DNA of 64,000 bases from Carallia brachiata (taxonomy: Eukaryota > Streptophyta > Magnoliopsida > Malpighiales > Rhizophoraceae), in the NCBI GenBank assembly GCA_021464245.1, contig JADCRB010000006.1, positions 1,939,621 through 2,003,620 on the forward strand, in the 5' to 3' direction. Numbering within the stretch: the stretch's first letter is position 1; every line of letters begins with the position of its first letter. The translations under genes were made by a program, and so were the position numbers. Positions 49,723 through 64,000 of the stretch are shown here, in pieces. Below the pieces are notes generated by a model. That model made no database searches and was not told where the DNA came from. It saw nothing but the letters and a program-made list of their open reading frames with translations.

Positions 49723-51453
49723 CAAAAAAACCAAATATTGTTTGCCTGAATCTTGAAGAAATCTGGGCGGGTGACATCGTCGGTTAGAAGGTAGAAAACT
49801 AGGTTGTTTGATGGAGTGGAAAATTCTCCATTGTTCTCTAGCTCTCTCTGTCATCTCAGCGGAGGAAACAGAAATCGACAAGAATAAAAAAGAAGCTCTC
49901 CACTCTCCGCAATGGTTGTTGGGTCGAGCAAAGTTGCAATCAATTTCTGAGTTATAATTAAACAATTTTCAAAGTATGGGTTGGATTGCGATCCATGTTT
50001 ATGTTAAAATAACTGTATTTTTTTTTTAATTTTTTTTTTATTTATAAAGAGCTCTATTAGCTATTTGAAGAGGGAAAAGTAAAATTTAATGAGATTCGAA
50101 TCCTTCGTCTATTGATTAATAGACAACTCCCTTAATTAGTTGAATAAATACAATTCCTTTGATTTTTTTTAATGAGCCGGGGTTGGACAAGATCAGGATC
50201 TTGGATTGGATGACCTAACAATGCTCCATGAAATGAAACGTAAAAGTTTTAAAACCACACAAAAATGTTATGCTTGTTTGTCCCGACATCTATTAAAAAA
50301 AATCAATTGTTAATATATATTTTGTATAATAAAAAAATAAAATAATAAGATGTGTTTTATTTTTTTATTATTTTTTTATTGATATGATTGTAAAAAATTA
50401 ATAATTAATTATTTTATACATATGTGTGGGTAGAGACAAAATAATCGAAACATTTCGTATGACTCTAAAACTATTTCAGAAATGAAATGTGGCTCTCACA
50501 GTGGGTACTTCCACGAAATGTCTCTCTTTCCGAGATTGTTACCACCGTGCTGAGCTTAGGGTTGTAACTTGTAAGAAAGTCCGTCAACAGTAATTTGATG
50601 TAAAAAAATTTTAAAATTACAACCAAACTTATATAATAGTTAGTTATATCAGTATTAGTGATCACTAATTGATTTAATTGGTTTAACAATTTGAACCATA
50701 TTTATTGAGATCGAAATTGTCATTCGCATTTTTTTATATATTATCAACTTGTCTGTTAAATAAAACTTTCGGTATCCAAATAATGATTTTTCAAATATTT
50801 GAAATCAAGATAAGTAAATTTTTAAAAAACATAAAAGATAACTAATTTAAAATATGACAAAAAAATATATATAAATAATATGTCTGTATTCAGTATTTTG
50901 TCTGTGAGAGGATTGTAAACTGTGGAGGTGGTTGGATTTTTTTTTGTGTGATTCATGCCTGTATAAAATACATTTATAGGTTTTTCTTTTGGAAGACAAT
51001 TTAGTTTGATTTCGCGGTTTTTAAACTTCCAAAATTGAAATCGGACTGTCAAATGTGATTTGCTCAAGTTAAAAATAATATTCAAACTGTTCTCAATAAT
51101 TTTGGCGATTTTTATTTAGTTTTGGTCGGATTGGTTTAGTTGAGTGGATTGGACAATTTCATGAATATATTCCTAATACGATGAGCTGTTAGGAACTTAG
51201 GATGTATTAAGGTCATATCTAAGATTTAGATTCAAACGTCAAGCTTTTGATTTAATTGAGAAAAAGGAGTACATGCTAGATTTGCAAAAAATAAAACAAA
51301 ATTCATGATTTTCTTGTAATTATTTTTTTCTAATAAATTACTATCAATTATAATACTTAAAAAATTAAAAAAAAAAAGAAAGTGTCCGAGATGGCATTTT
51401 GTTTAAATGTTGGGTGCTACTACTTAACCATTAATAGCAGTCTTAAAACTATA
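49723..51453. other. Intergenic sequence, no gene supported
   Basis: AT-rich DNA with poly-T/poly-A runs. A minus-strand open stretch at 49965-49690 has no recognisable domain. GATTCGAATCC near 50095 resembles an internal pol III B box, but no A box or tRNA fold accompanies it. I see no complete gene or element here. Confidence 0.55.
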
Positions 51454-51637
51454 TAGTAAATTTTTTTGATGCTATTTTTGACGTTTGTTGTCTCTTTGAT
51501 ATTTGGGTTACTTTTAAATGGTAATAGTGCTTTTTAGTTTTTATTTAGTAAATTTTTTTGATGCTATTTTTGACGTTTGTTGTCTCTTTGATATTTGGGT
51601 TGCTTTTAAATGGTAATAGTGCTTTGTAGTTTTAAAT
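51454..51637. repeat. Tandem duplication, two 92-bp copies
   Basis: Copies at 51454-51545 and 51546-51637 differ at only a few positions, for example GGGTTACTTTT against GGGTTGCTTTT and GCTTTTTAG against GCTTTGTAG. The unit includes TTGATGCTATTTTTGACG. No function is evident. Confidence 0.93.
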
Positions 51638-51746
51638 CTTTATAAATTTTTACAATCAAATTTTAACCTTTTTGTTATTTCATTTTAGTCTTCACATTTT
51701 AAAATCCATTACATTTGAGTGGCAAGTAGCCAAGTAGCTTGATCGA

Positions 51747-52445
51747 ACAGAATTAAACGGCTTCTCCAACTACCGTTGATGGAAGGACTCAATTATAATG
51801 GATCAAAAGGTTGATGACTAAAAAAAAAAAATCAAAGAGGTTTAAAACTTAATTGTACAAATGTATAAAAATTTAGGATTAAAACAATGACTATTCCCTT
51901 TATTCAAACAATGAAGGATTCTATTCAACTAAGAAAACCTAATTAAAATTAATTTCTCTTTTGTTAGATGAGATTCAAGACATTTTACACAATCCAAAAT
52001 ATTTTAACGTGCATCTTGCATGAAAAATTAATAATTGGAGTAGATATGGATGTTAAGTTCGTTATTAATTTGCAATGACTCATTGCAATAAAAGAAAAAG
52101 TCTATTTGTAAGAAATGAAGTGATGGTATCTTTATTTATACAATGAATGATTCTTTACAACTAAGAAAAGTTAATGAACATCAATGACTCCTTTGTTAGA
52201 TGAAATTCAATGCATTTAACACCAATTTGTTGTGACATGCTTGTTAAGTTCATAATCATTATGCGTGAAATGATTCATTGTAACGATAGGAGAATATCTG
52301 GCAAAGTATCCTTTTAGTCCTAAATCTTTTTTTAATTTTTACAATTAAGGCCTAAATCTTTTCGTTTTCTATTTAGTCATCAACCTTTAAGGCTCATTCC
52401 AATTGAGTCCTTCCATCAATAACGGCCGATTAAGCTGTTTAAAAC
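51747..52445. mobile_element. Inverted-repeat element (about 700 bp, arms about 140 bp)
   Basis: The left arm (about 51747-51890) contains TTAAACGGCTT, GTTGATGGAAGGACTCAATT, AAAGGTTGATGACTAAA, ACTTAATTGTAC and ATTTAGGATTAAAA in that order. The right arm (about 52311-52445) is its diverged reverse complement, with TTTAGTCCTAAAT, TTTAGTCATCAACCTTT, AATTGAGTCCTTCCATCAA and AAGCTGTTTAAA. The interior also holds a diverged direct repeat: TTAGATGAGATTCAA near 51965 and TTAGATGAAATTCAA near 52196. No coding sequence is seen. The family is not determined. Confidence 0.75.
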
Positions 52446-53049
52446 TGTAATGCATATGTTGATTATTAATTTTACTACTTTAGCGGTGAAAACTTAAAGT
52501 TTTATTCTAAAAGTTGCAGGCTTTAATATTAAAAAGGAGAGTGTGAGATTTAAAGAAATAAAGAGAGCTATTTTTATTGTATGGCTTATAGTTTCGTAGA
52601 CCTTTTAATAAACAAAAAAAATGATAATAATAATAAAACAAAATATATCTTTTACATTGTTTGATGAACATTAATAATTTTTTTCCAATAAAATTTTAAA
52701 ATTAAAGATGTCCATATTAGTTCGACAATATTTATTGTAAAAAGTAAAATTATGAAAAATATATAAGTATAATAATATAATGTACTTCGTAGAAACACAA
52801 TGTTTATATCAATAATTTCATTATTCAACAGAAGTATGTATTAAATGATAACAATGATGAGTAACACCAATAATTTCATTATTCAACAATATGTTTTATA
52901 TCAATAAGCTTATTAACATTCAGTAACACCAATGATGTATAAATGATAACGATGTTATTAAATAGTAAACCAAAGCCCCTTAGTACCTACTGCATGACGA
53001 ACAGGTTTGGCGAATCAATTGGGTCAAAAGCATGACACCTTAAATTAAA
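52446..53049. other. AT-rich intergenic sequence with short dispersed repeats
   Basis: I see no gene. The word AATAATTTCATTATTCAACA occurs twice (about 52812 and 52869), and CACCAATGATG/CACCAATAAT-type words recur nearby, suggesting small local duplications. Confidence 0.5.
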
Positions 53050-53420
53050 AAGATGGCTAAAGCAGCTGAGTAGCCAAGGCAGCAAATGTCAGCTCCAAGC
53101 TTTAAAACATGATTGTCTTATTACGGATGATTCTCAATCCATTAGTATCAAGAGTGATCCCAAATCAATGATCCCCTAGTTGTGATGTGCTGTCCAGATT
53201 CTCCATTTACTGTCAATTTCCTAGCTGTGTTGTGCTGTAAATATATCTAGTTTTGGTAGCTTCTGTAAATCAAAAGATCTCTTTCTATTTTTTGACACCT
53301 GTAATATTTGTATAAAAGCTCACACATTAACAATGGAAGAACAAAGAAGCGATTCTAATATTCCTCATCTTTGTAAGCACTTTATGTCTGGTCACTGGTT
53401 GCTGAGCTAAATTAGAGGGA
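53050..53420 (+). mobile_element. Possible solo LTR or LTR relic
   Basis: This patch is less AT-rich than its surroundings. It holds partly repeated words (TAGTTGTGATGTGCTGT and TAGCTGTGTTGTGCTGT). It also contains TTTGTATAAAAGCTCACAC near 53310, followed by a leader-like AACAATGGAAGAACAAAG, an arrangement seen in plant copia LTRs (TATA box then R region). No terminal inverted repeat or target duplication was found, so this is only a suggestion. It lies about 1.2 kb upstream of the aldehyde dehydrogenase gene. Confidence 0.3.
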
Positions 53421-54291
53421 GAGAGAGAGATTACTAATTGTAAAGATTTTTTTTTTTTTTTTTGGTACATATGGTAAAGCTAGTTTTGCGTTATCCAATT
53501 TTAGCATTCTGCCATCACTGCGAAAAGAAAACCAATTTGATTTACAAAAATCATTTTTTTTTTTTTTTGACATAGTGTTCCACTTATTTTACTCAAGAAT
53601 GGAGAATTTTAATTTTAACTGGCGATCTCTGGGGCCATATTGCCTATTTAATATATCTTATATATCTTTGATGGCTAAGAAAGTTAGACGTGCAACGTGA
53701 GACGGTAACGTTGGAATGAATGTTTTCCGGTAATAAAAGAGACAAACAATTAAAGTCAAGGACAAATATAAAAATAAATTTCCAAAAACTAAAAGTGAAC
53801 GATTCCAATATGCTGATAGGGTGAAAATCTAAATAAAAATATACTACATATTAGGCTTGAGCCCATTGAGCGGATTTTTTTTTTTTGTTGGCAATTTTTA
53901 TTCATAATAATGTATTATTTTGTGCACAAAATATTATTTTGGCAATTTTTATTCAAATTCAGTGTTATTTTTTGTTTGAGAAGAGATAAATAAATGCATG
54001 GGAGTGAAATAAAGAGAAGTTTAATCTAAGCTTCCCCTTATACTGTTGTGTATGTATGTATATTATTAACTAAATATCGGGTTGTTGTCATTGGGTCACG
54101 TTTCTCTTGAACATATTTTTTCTTTCTTTGTTTTTTTTTTTTTTTTTTGTTTTTTTTGATACTGAGGTAAAGAATTAAGAAGTACATAGCAAGTAATTGA
54201 AGTTAGCCATAACGATGGCGACATACACCAATCATGTCAGCTTGCTCTTTCTTTGTTTGTTTTCTAGCATACCGGTTACTATCATGATATT
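53421..54291. other. Intergenic sequence upstream of the aldehyde dehydrogenase gene
   Basis: AT-rich, with T runs near 53446, 53554, 53877 and 54120. The promoter of the downstream gene should lie in or just after this stretch, but no convincing TATA box at a clear position could be picked. Confidence 0.5.
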
Positions 54292-54439
54292 ATGTGTGTT
54301 TTTCTTAATGGAACAGTGCAGTTGATGTTGTCCCAAGTCGAATCTTCACCTACAATAATTGTAGAGACACGACAAAGAAGCAGAAGAATCTGGTCGTTGC
54401 TTCCTATCTTATCTCCAGCCCCATCTTATCGTCAAGCCT

Positions 54440-54541
54440 GTAACTTTTCTTCCCCAGCACTCCTATTTTTGTTGCTCCGGGATTATATGTCAATGTGTCT
54501 CAGTTTATCTAACTTATTTTTTTCTTTTTCCAAATCTCTAG
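54440..54541 (+). other. Candidate 5'-UTR intron of the aldehyde dehydrogenase gene
   Basis: A possible donor AGCCT|GTAACTTT at 54440 and an acceptor preceded by a T-rich tract (CAAATCTCTAG) ending at 54541 would leave a short leader, GAGTTGTTCCGC, before the start codon at 54567. The pyrimidine-rich end and AT-rich body fit a plant intron, but no reading frame tests this prediction. Confidence 0.4.
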
Positions 54542-54566
54542 GAGTTGTTCCGCAACTCTATCCGTG

Positions 54567-57971
<3,405 letters not shown>

Positions 57972-59326
57972 AAAGAATCAGGGTATAAATGAAAGAAAAA
58001 ATACATATGAATTTGGCCATATTGAATTATCGGTAACATTGCTTCTTTCTTCAAGGTTTGACAGCACCTCAAGCAGCATTGGAAGTTGTGGAGCCATAGG
58101 ATGTGAGCGCTGCAACGGCCTGTTTGGAGCACCCAAACGACTAGAGTCTCAATGACTTCATGTTGTAGGAATAACATGGCTGTTCATTACCAGTCAATTT
58201 TCTTCTCTGTGTCTCGCACAATTATGAGTATTGAATTTCCTATTATCAATTACGATCATAAAAAGATTAAAAGTATGTAATTAACAATAATATTAATAGA
58301 ATATGTGTGAGTTCTATTCCGTTGCATCAAATCCTGCTGTTTTTTATTTCTTTCTTTTCCCTTTATTAAATATATGTTTATAGTGCTAAAAGCATGTGAC
58401 AAAGGTGAAAGAGGCATTTTCCTAGTAAAATTAGATAAATTTTCATGTGAATATTGAAGACTCAAGGTACTTCTTTCCTATTTTTCTTGGTTTTTTTTCC
58501 TTTATTTTTCTTTTAAAGGAAAAAATCAATAAATTAAACGAGAAATTTTAATGATATGACTTCACACATAACAGAAGAGAGGAGATGTCGACCCATAGCT
58601 ATGTATGCACTTCTATTGGCAGAGGAAAGAAAATATTAAAACGAATGAAGAAATAAAAGAAACTTAGGATAATGCACATAATTGACTGCCAGTTACTATC
58701 TCCCTATGTAGCTGTGCATCAGACAGTAGCTATATGATTTTTCTTTTCAGGATTACATGATACTTCTTTGCATGAGTTTTCACCCGATTAAATTCATGTT
58801 AATATTTTTTAATAAACATCTAAAATTCCATACATTGTAAAGTTTTAATATCTAAAAACATGCGCAATGCTCAAGAATATATACTTTTCATTTGTTTTTT
58901 TTTTAATTCAATTGTTTTTTTTATTGAGACTTGAATTTAAAACTTCCAATATTATAGACAATTCAAGTATTAACACACAATCTGGTCAGACTAAAAAAAT
59001 TGATAGACGGTATGGACAGCGAGGGACTCAAATCGAGGATCAAGACTTACCATCTTGAAATAAGGTTGATCTCAAGAGCAACTGAAATGGGATGGTCCCA
59101 AGCGTAGGGGAGTGTAACTGCAACACCCACACATCCTGATATTGTTTAACTGCAATTCTTGCCACTCCTATTTGTCGTAAGGGCTTTGAATTGCACACTT
59201 GTTTTTTTTTTTTCAATCCAATGGCTCAAATTTTCAAATTTTCAAATTTTTTAGTACCTTCTACTACCTTGCTCTCACTATCCACCCATGGTATAAATGG
59301 CCTCTTGATAAAAATGTATGGCTACT
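57972..59326. other. 3' UTR of the aldehyde dehydrogenase gene and intergenic sequence
   Basis: The first 200-300 bases are presumably the 3' UTR; a more GC-balanced patch lies at 58050-58150. AATAATATTAATAG near 58285 may serve as a poly(A) signal region, but this is uncertain. Beyond that the DNA is AT-rich, with T runs near 58490, 58900 and 59200, and no gene is seen. It ends at the satellite junction near 59326. Confidence 0.55.
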
Positions 59327-62300
59327 AATCATAAATGCTTACAAAAACTTTTAATTTCAATGCAAAAAGTATTTTTAACACGTTTTCAGGTGCTAAATGC
59401 ATTCAATTCCCTCTAATATGGGCGCAATTGATCATAATTTGCATTTATTAGTTGCATAAAACCATTTGTGGCATAAATAAAGTAGCTAAATCACTTACTT
59501 TCTTACAAATAAGTGATTTTCATTGATTTTAATGGCTTATTTGACCCAAATTAGACTTAAATGAAGTATAAATGTTTACAAAAACCTTTAATTTCAATGA
59601 AAAAAGCATTTTCAACACGTTTTAGGGTGTTAAATGCATTCAATTCCCTCTAATAAGTGTGCAATTGATCATAATTTGCATATATTTGTTGCATAAGACC
59701 ATTTGTGGCGTGAATAAAGAGGCTAAATCACTTCCTTTCTTGCAAATAAGAGATTTTCTTTCATTTTAATGGCCTATTTAACCCAAATTAAACTTAAATG
59801 AATCATAAATGCTTTCAAAAACCGTTAATTTCACTACAAAAAACATATTTACCACCTTTTGGTGTGTTAAATGCATTCAATTCCCTCTAATAAGTTTGTA
59901 ATTGATCATGATTTGCATTTATCAGTTGCATAAGACCGTTTGTGGTATGAATAAAAAGACTAAATCACTTCATTTCTTATAAATAAGTGATTTTCATTGA
60001 TTTTAATTACTTATTTAACCCAAATTAATTTGAAATAAATCATAAATGCTTGCAAAAACAGTTAATTTCAATGGAAAAGGCATATTTAACAACTTTTGGG
60101 GTGTTAAATGCATTCAATCCCCTCTAATAAGAGCGCAATTGATCATAATTTGAATTTATTAGTTGCATAAGACCATTTATGGCATGAATAAAGTGGCTAA
60201 ATCACTTTCTTTCTTGCAAATAAGTGATTTTCATTGATTTATAGTGCTTATTTGACCCAAATTAAACTTCAATGAATTATAAATGTTTACAAAACCCTTT
60301 AATTTCCAATGAAAAAAGCATTTTCAACACGTTTTGGGGTGTTAAATGCATTCAATTTTCTCTAATAAGCATGTAATTGATCATAATTTGCATTTATTTG
60401 TTCCATAAGACCATTTGTGGCGTGAATAAAGAGACTAAATCACTTTATTTCTTACAAATAAGTGATTAAATAAGTGATTTTCATTGATTTTAATCACTTA
60501 TTTGACCCAAATTAAACGTAAAGGAAGCATAAATGCTTACAAAAACCTTTAATTTCAATGCAAAAAGCATTTTCAACACGTTTTGGGGTGTTAAATGCAT
60601 TCAATTCCCTCTAAAAAGGGCGCAATTGATCATAATTTTCATTTATTAGTTGCATAAGACCATTTGTGGCAAAAATAAAGTGGCTAAATCACTTCCTTTC
60701 TTACAAATAAGTGATTTTCGTTGATTTTAATAGCTTATTTGACCGAAATTAAACTTAAATGAAGTATAAATATTTACAAAAACCTTTAATTTCAATAAAA
60801 AAAGCATTTTCAACACGTTTTGGGGTGTTAAATGCATTCAATTCCCCCAAATAAGTGTGCAATTAATCATAATTTGCATTTATTTGTTGCATAAGACCAT
60901 TTGTGGAGTGAATAAGGAGGATAAATCACTTCATTTCTTGCAAATAAGTGATTTTCATTGATTTTAATGGCTTATTTAACCCAAAATAAACTTAAATGAA
61001 ACATAAATGCTTACAAAAACCTTTAATTTCAATGCAAAAAGTATTTTCAACACGTTTTGGGGTGTTAAATGCATTTAATTTCATCTAATATGGGTGCAAT
61101 TGATCATAATTTGCATTTATTAGTTGCATAAGACGATTTGTGGCATGAATAAAGTGGCTAAATCACTTCCTTTCTTGCAAACAACCGATTTTAATTGATT
61201 TTAATGGCTTATTTGACACAAATTAAACTTAAATAAAGTATAAATGTTTACAAAAACCTTCAATTTCGAAGAAAAAAAGCATTTTCAACACGTTTTGGGG
61301 TGTTATATGCATTCAATTCCCTCTAATAAGTGTGCAATTGATCATAATTTGCATTTATTTGTTGCATAAGACCATTTGTACCATAAATAAAGAGACTAAA
61401 TCACTTCATTTCTTGCAAATAAGTGATTTTCATTGATTTTAGTGGCTTATTTGACCCAAATTAGACTTAAATAAAGTATAAATGTATACAAAAATCTTTA
61501 ATTTCAATGCAAAAATTATTTTCAACACGTTTTGAGGTGTTAAATGCGTCCAATTCTCTCTAATAAGGGCGCAATTGATCATAATTTGAATTTATTAGTT
61601 GCATAAGATTATTTGTGGCATGAATAAAGTGGCTAAATCGCTTCCTTTCTTGAAAATAAGTGATTTTCATTGATTTTAATGGCTTATTTGACACAAACTA
61701 AACTTAAATGAAGTGTAAATGTTTACAAAAACCTTTAATTTCAATGAAAAAAGCATTTTCAACACGTTTTGGGGTGTTAAATGCATTCAATTCCCTCTAA
61801 TGAGTGTGTAATTGATCATAATTTGTATTTATTTGTTGCATAAGACCATTTGCACCTTGAATAAAGAGGCTAAATCACTTCATTTCTTGCAAATAAGTGA
61901 TTTTCATTGATTTTAATGGCTTATTTAACCCAAATTAAACTTAAACGAATCATAAATACTTACAAAAACCTTTAATTACAATGCAAAAAGCATTTTCAAC
62001 ACGTTTTGGGGTGTTAAATGCATTCAATTCCCTCTAATAAGTGTGTAATTGATCATAATTTGCATTTATTTGTTACATAAGACCATTTGTACCTTAAATT
62101 ACTTCATTTCTTGCAAATAAGTGATTTTCATTGATTTTAATGGCTTATTTAACCCAAATTAAACTTAAACGAATCATAAATGATTATAAAAACCTTTAAT
62201 TGTAATGCAAAAAGCATTTTCAACACGTTTTGGGGTGTTAAATGTATTCAATTCCCTCTAATAAAGGCGCAATTGATCATAATTTGTATTTACTAGTTGC

Positions 62301-64000
62301 ATAAGACCATTTGTGGCATAAATAAAGTGGCTAAATCACTTCCTTTCTTGTAAATAAGTGATTTTCGTTGATTTTAATGACTTATTTGAACCAAATTAAA
62401 CTTAAACGAAGTATAAATCTTTACAAAAACCCTTAATTTCAATAAAAAAAAGCATTTTCAACATGTTTTGGGGTGTTAAATGCATTCAATTCCCTCTAAA
62501 AAGTGTACAATTGATCATAATTTACATTTATTAGTTGCACAAGACCATTTGTTGCATGAATAAAGAGGCTAAATCACTTGATTTCTTGCAAATAAATGAT
62601 TTTCATTGATTTTAATGGCTTATTTAACCCAAATTAAATTTAAACGAAGCATAAATACTTACAAAAACCTTTAATTTCAATGCAAAAAGTATTTTTAAAA
62701 CGTTTTCGGGTGTTAAATGCATTCAATTTCCTCTAATATGGGCGCAATTGATCATAATTTGCATTTATTAGTTGCATATGACCATTTGTGGCATGAATAA
62801 AGTGACTAAATCACTATCTTTCTTGCAAATAAGTGATTTTCATTGATTTTAATGGTTCATTTGACCCAAATTAAATTTAAATGAAGTATAAATGTGTACA
62901 AAAACCTTTAATTTCAATGAAAAAACCATTTTCAACACGTTTTGGGGTGTTAAATGCATTTAATTCCCTATAATAAGTGTGCATTGATCATACTTTGTAT
63001 TTATTTGTTACATAAGACCATTTGCGGCGTGAATAAAGAGCCTAAATCACTTCATTTATTGCAAATAAGTGATTTTCATTGATTTTAATGGCTTATTTAA
63101 CCCAAATTAAACTTAATTGAAGCATAAATGCTAAACAAAAACCATTAATTTCAATGTAAAAAGCATTTTCAACACGTTTTGGGGTGTTAAATGCATTCAA
63201 TTCCCTCTAACAAGTGTGCAATTGATCATAATTTTCATTTATTAGTTGCACCAGACCATTTCTGGCATGAATAAAAAGGCTAAATCACTTGATTTCTTGC
63301 AAATAAGTGATTCTCATTGACTTTAATGGCTTATTTAACCCAAATTAAACTCAAACGAAGAATAAATACTTAAAAAACCTTTAATTTCAATGCAAAAAGT
63401 ATTTTTAACACGTTTTCGGGTGTTAAATGCATTCAATTCCCTGTAATATGAGCGCAATTGATTATAATTTGCATTTATTAGTTGCATAAGACCATTTATG
63501 GCACGAATAAAGTGGCTAAATCACTTTTTTTTTTGCAAATAAGTGATTTTCATTGATTTTAATGGTTTATTTGACCCAAATTAAACTTAAATGAAGTATA
63601 AATGTTTACAAAAACCTTTAATTTCAATGAAAAAAAGCATTTCAACATGTTTTGGGTGTTAAATGCATTTAATTCCCTATAATAAGTGTGCATTGTTCAT
63701 GCTTTGTATTTATTTGTTGCATAAGACCATTTGTGGCGTGAATAAAGAGGCTAAATCACTTTCTTTCTTGCCAATAAGAGATTTTCTTTCATTTTAATGG
63801 CTTATTTAACACAAATTAAACTTAAATTAATCATAAATGCTTGCAAAAACCATTAATTCAAACACAAAGCATATTTAATACTTTTGGTGTGTTAAATTCC
63901 AATTCCCTCTAATAAGTTTGCAATTGATCATGATTTGCATTTATTAGTTGCATAATTTGCATTTATTAGTTGCATAAGACCGTTTGTGGTATGAATAAAG
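59327..64000. repeat. 237-bp satellite array, right block (old type, dimer/trimer order)
   Basis: About 20 monomers in the same orientation as the left arrays, continuing past the window. Two types tend to alternate. One has AAGTATAAATGTTTAC, AGTGTGCAATTG, TTTGTTGCATAAG and AAAGAGGCT. The other has ATAAATGCTTAC, GGGCGCAATTG, TTAGTTGCATAAG and AAAGTGGCT. The GCGCAATTG type recurs near 59424, 60131, 60620, 61088 (as GGTGCAATTG), 61567, 62266, 62741 and 63450, so spacings are about two or three monomers. A small 14-bp duplication is near 60450 and a 22-bp one at 63933-63976. It contains no gene. Confidence 0.95.

Noticed and set aside
50085..50110. tRNA-derived SINE or tRNA suggested by GATTCGAATCC
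   Set aside because: There is no A box at the right distance, no cloverleaf fold and no poly-A or target duplication.

Overview
This window comes from the nuclear genome of a flowering plant, most likely a eudicot. The evidence is a plant-type Ty3/gypsy retrotransposon, a Ty1/copia remnant, several short inverted-repeat elements of plant type, and a ten-exon class-3 aldehyde dehydrogenase gene with short GT-AG introns. I cannot name the species. No tRNA, rRNA, CRISPR or prokaryotic feature was seen.

Layout. Most of the window (about 48 kb) is one AT-rich tandem satellite with a 237-bp monomer, all in the same orientation. It occupies 1-1851, 8066-43792 and 59327-64000. The part from 1 to 36424 is young: monomers are close to identical, and from about 18.1 kb onward variant monomers recur in a higher-order order, spaced about 930 bp (4 monomers) or 1,640 bp (7 monomers). 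The parts at 36426-43792 and 59327-64000 are older and more diverged, with dimer and trimer periodicities. Young satellite therefore lies inside and old satellite lies next to the gene-bearing island.

A Ty3/gypsy element, reading on the minus strand, sits in the young satellite at 1853-8065. Its right-hand (5') LTR is complete, with PBS, leader, gag, protease, RT-RNase H-integrase and polypurine tract all recognisable. Its left-hand (3') LTR is cut off by an N at 1852. The end of the pol frame lies inside the LTR, and the C-terminal pattern suggests the CRM (centromere-associated) chromovirus clade. Gag and protease are broken by single-base indels.

The 15.5-kb non-satellite island (43793-59326) starts with the LTR-gag end of a decayed copia element. 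It continues with AT-rich DNA holding at least four inverted-repeat (MITE or long-TIR) elements, a 92-bp tandem duplication and a possible LTR relic. It then carries one convincing host gene at 54567-57971. That gene encodes a 488-residue ALDH3 (ALDH3H1-like) enzyme with all catalytic residues present and a hydrophobic C-terminal tail.

Four N positions (1852, 17500, 25502, 36425) matter for interpretation. Three coincide with breaks in satellite phase and so mark probable assembly joins; 25502 does not.
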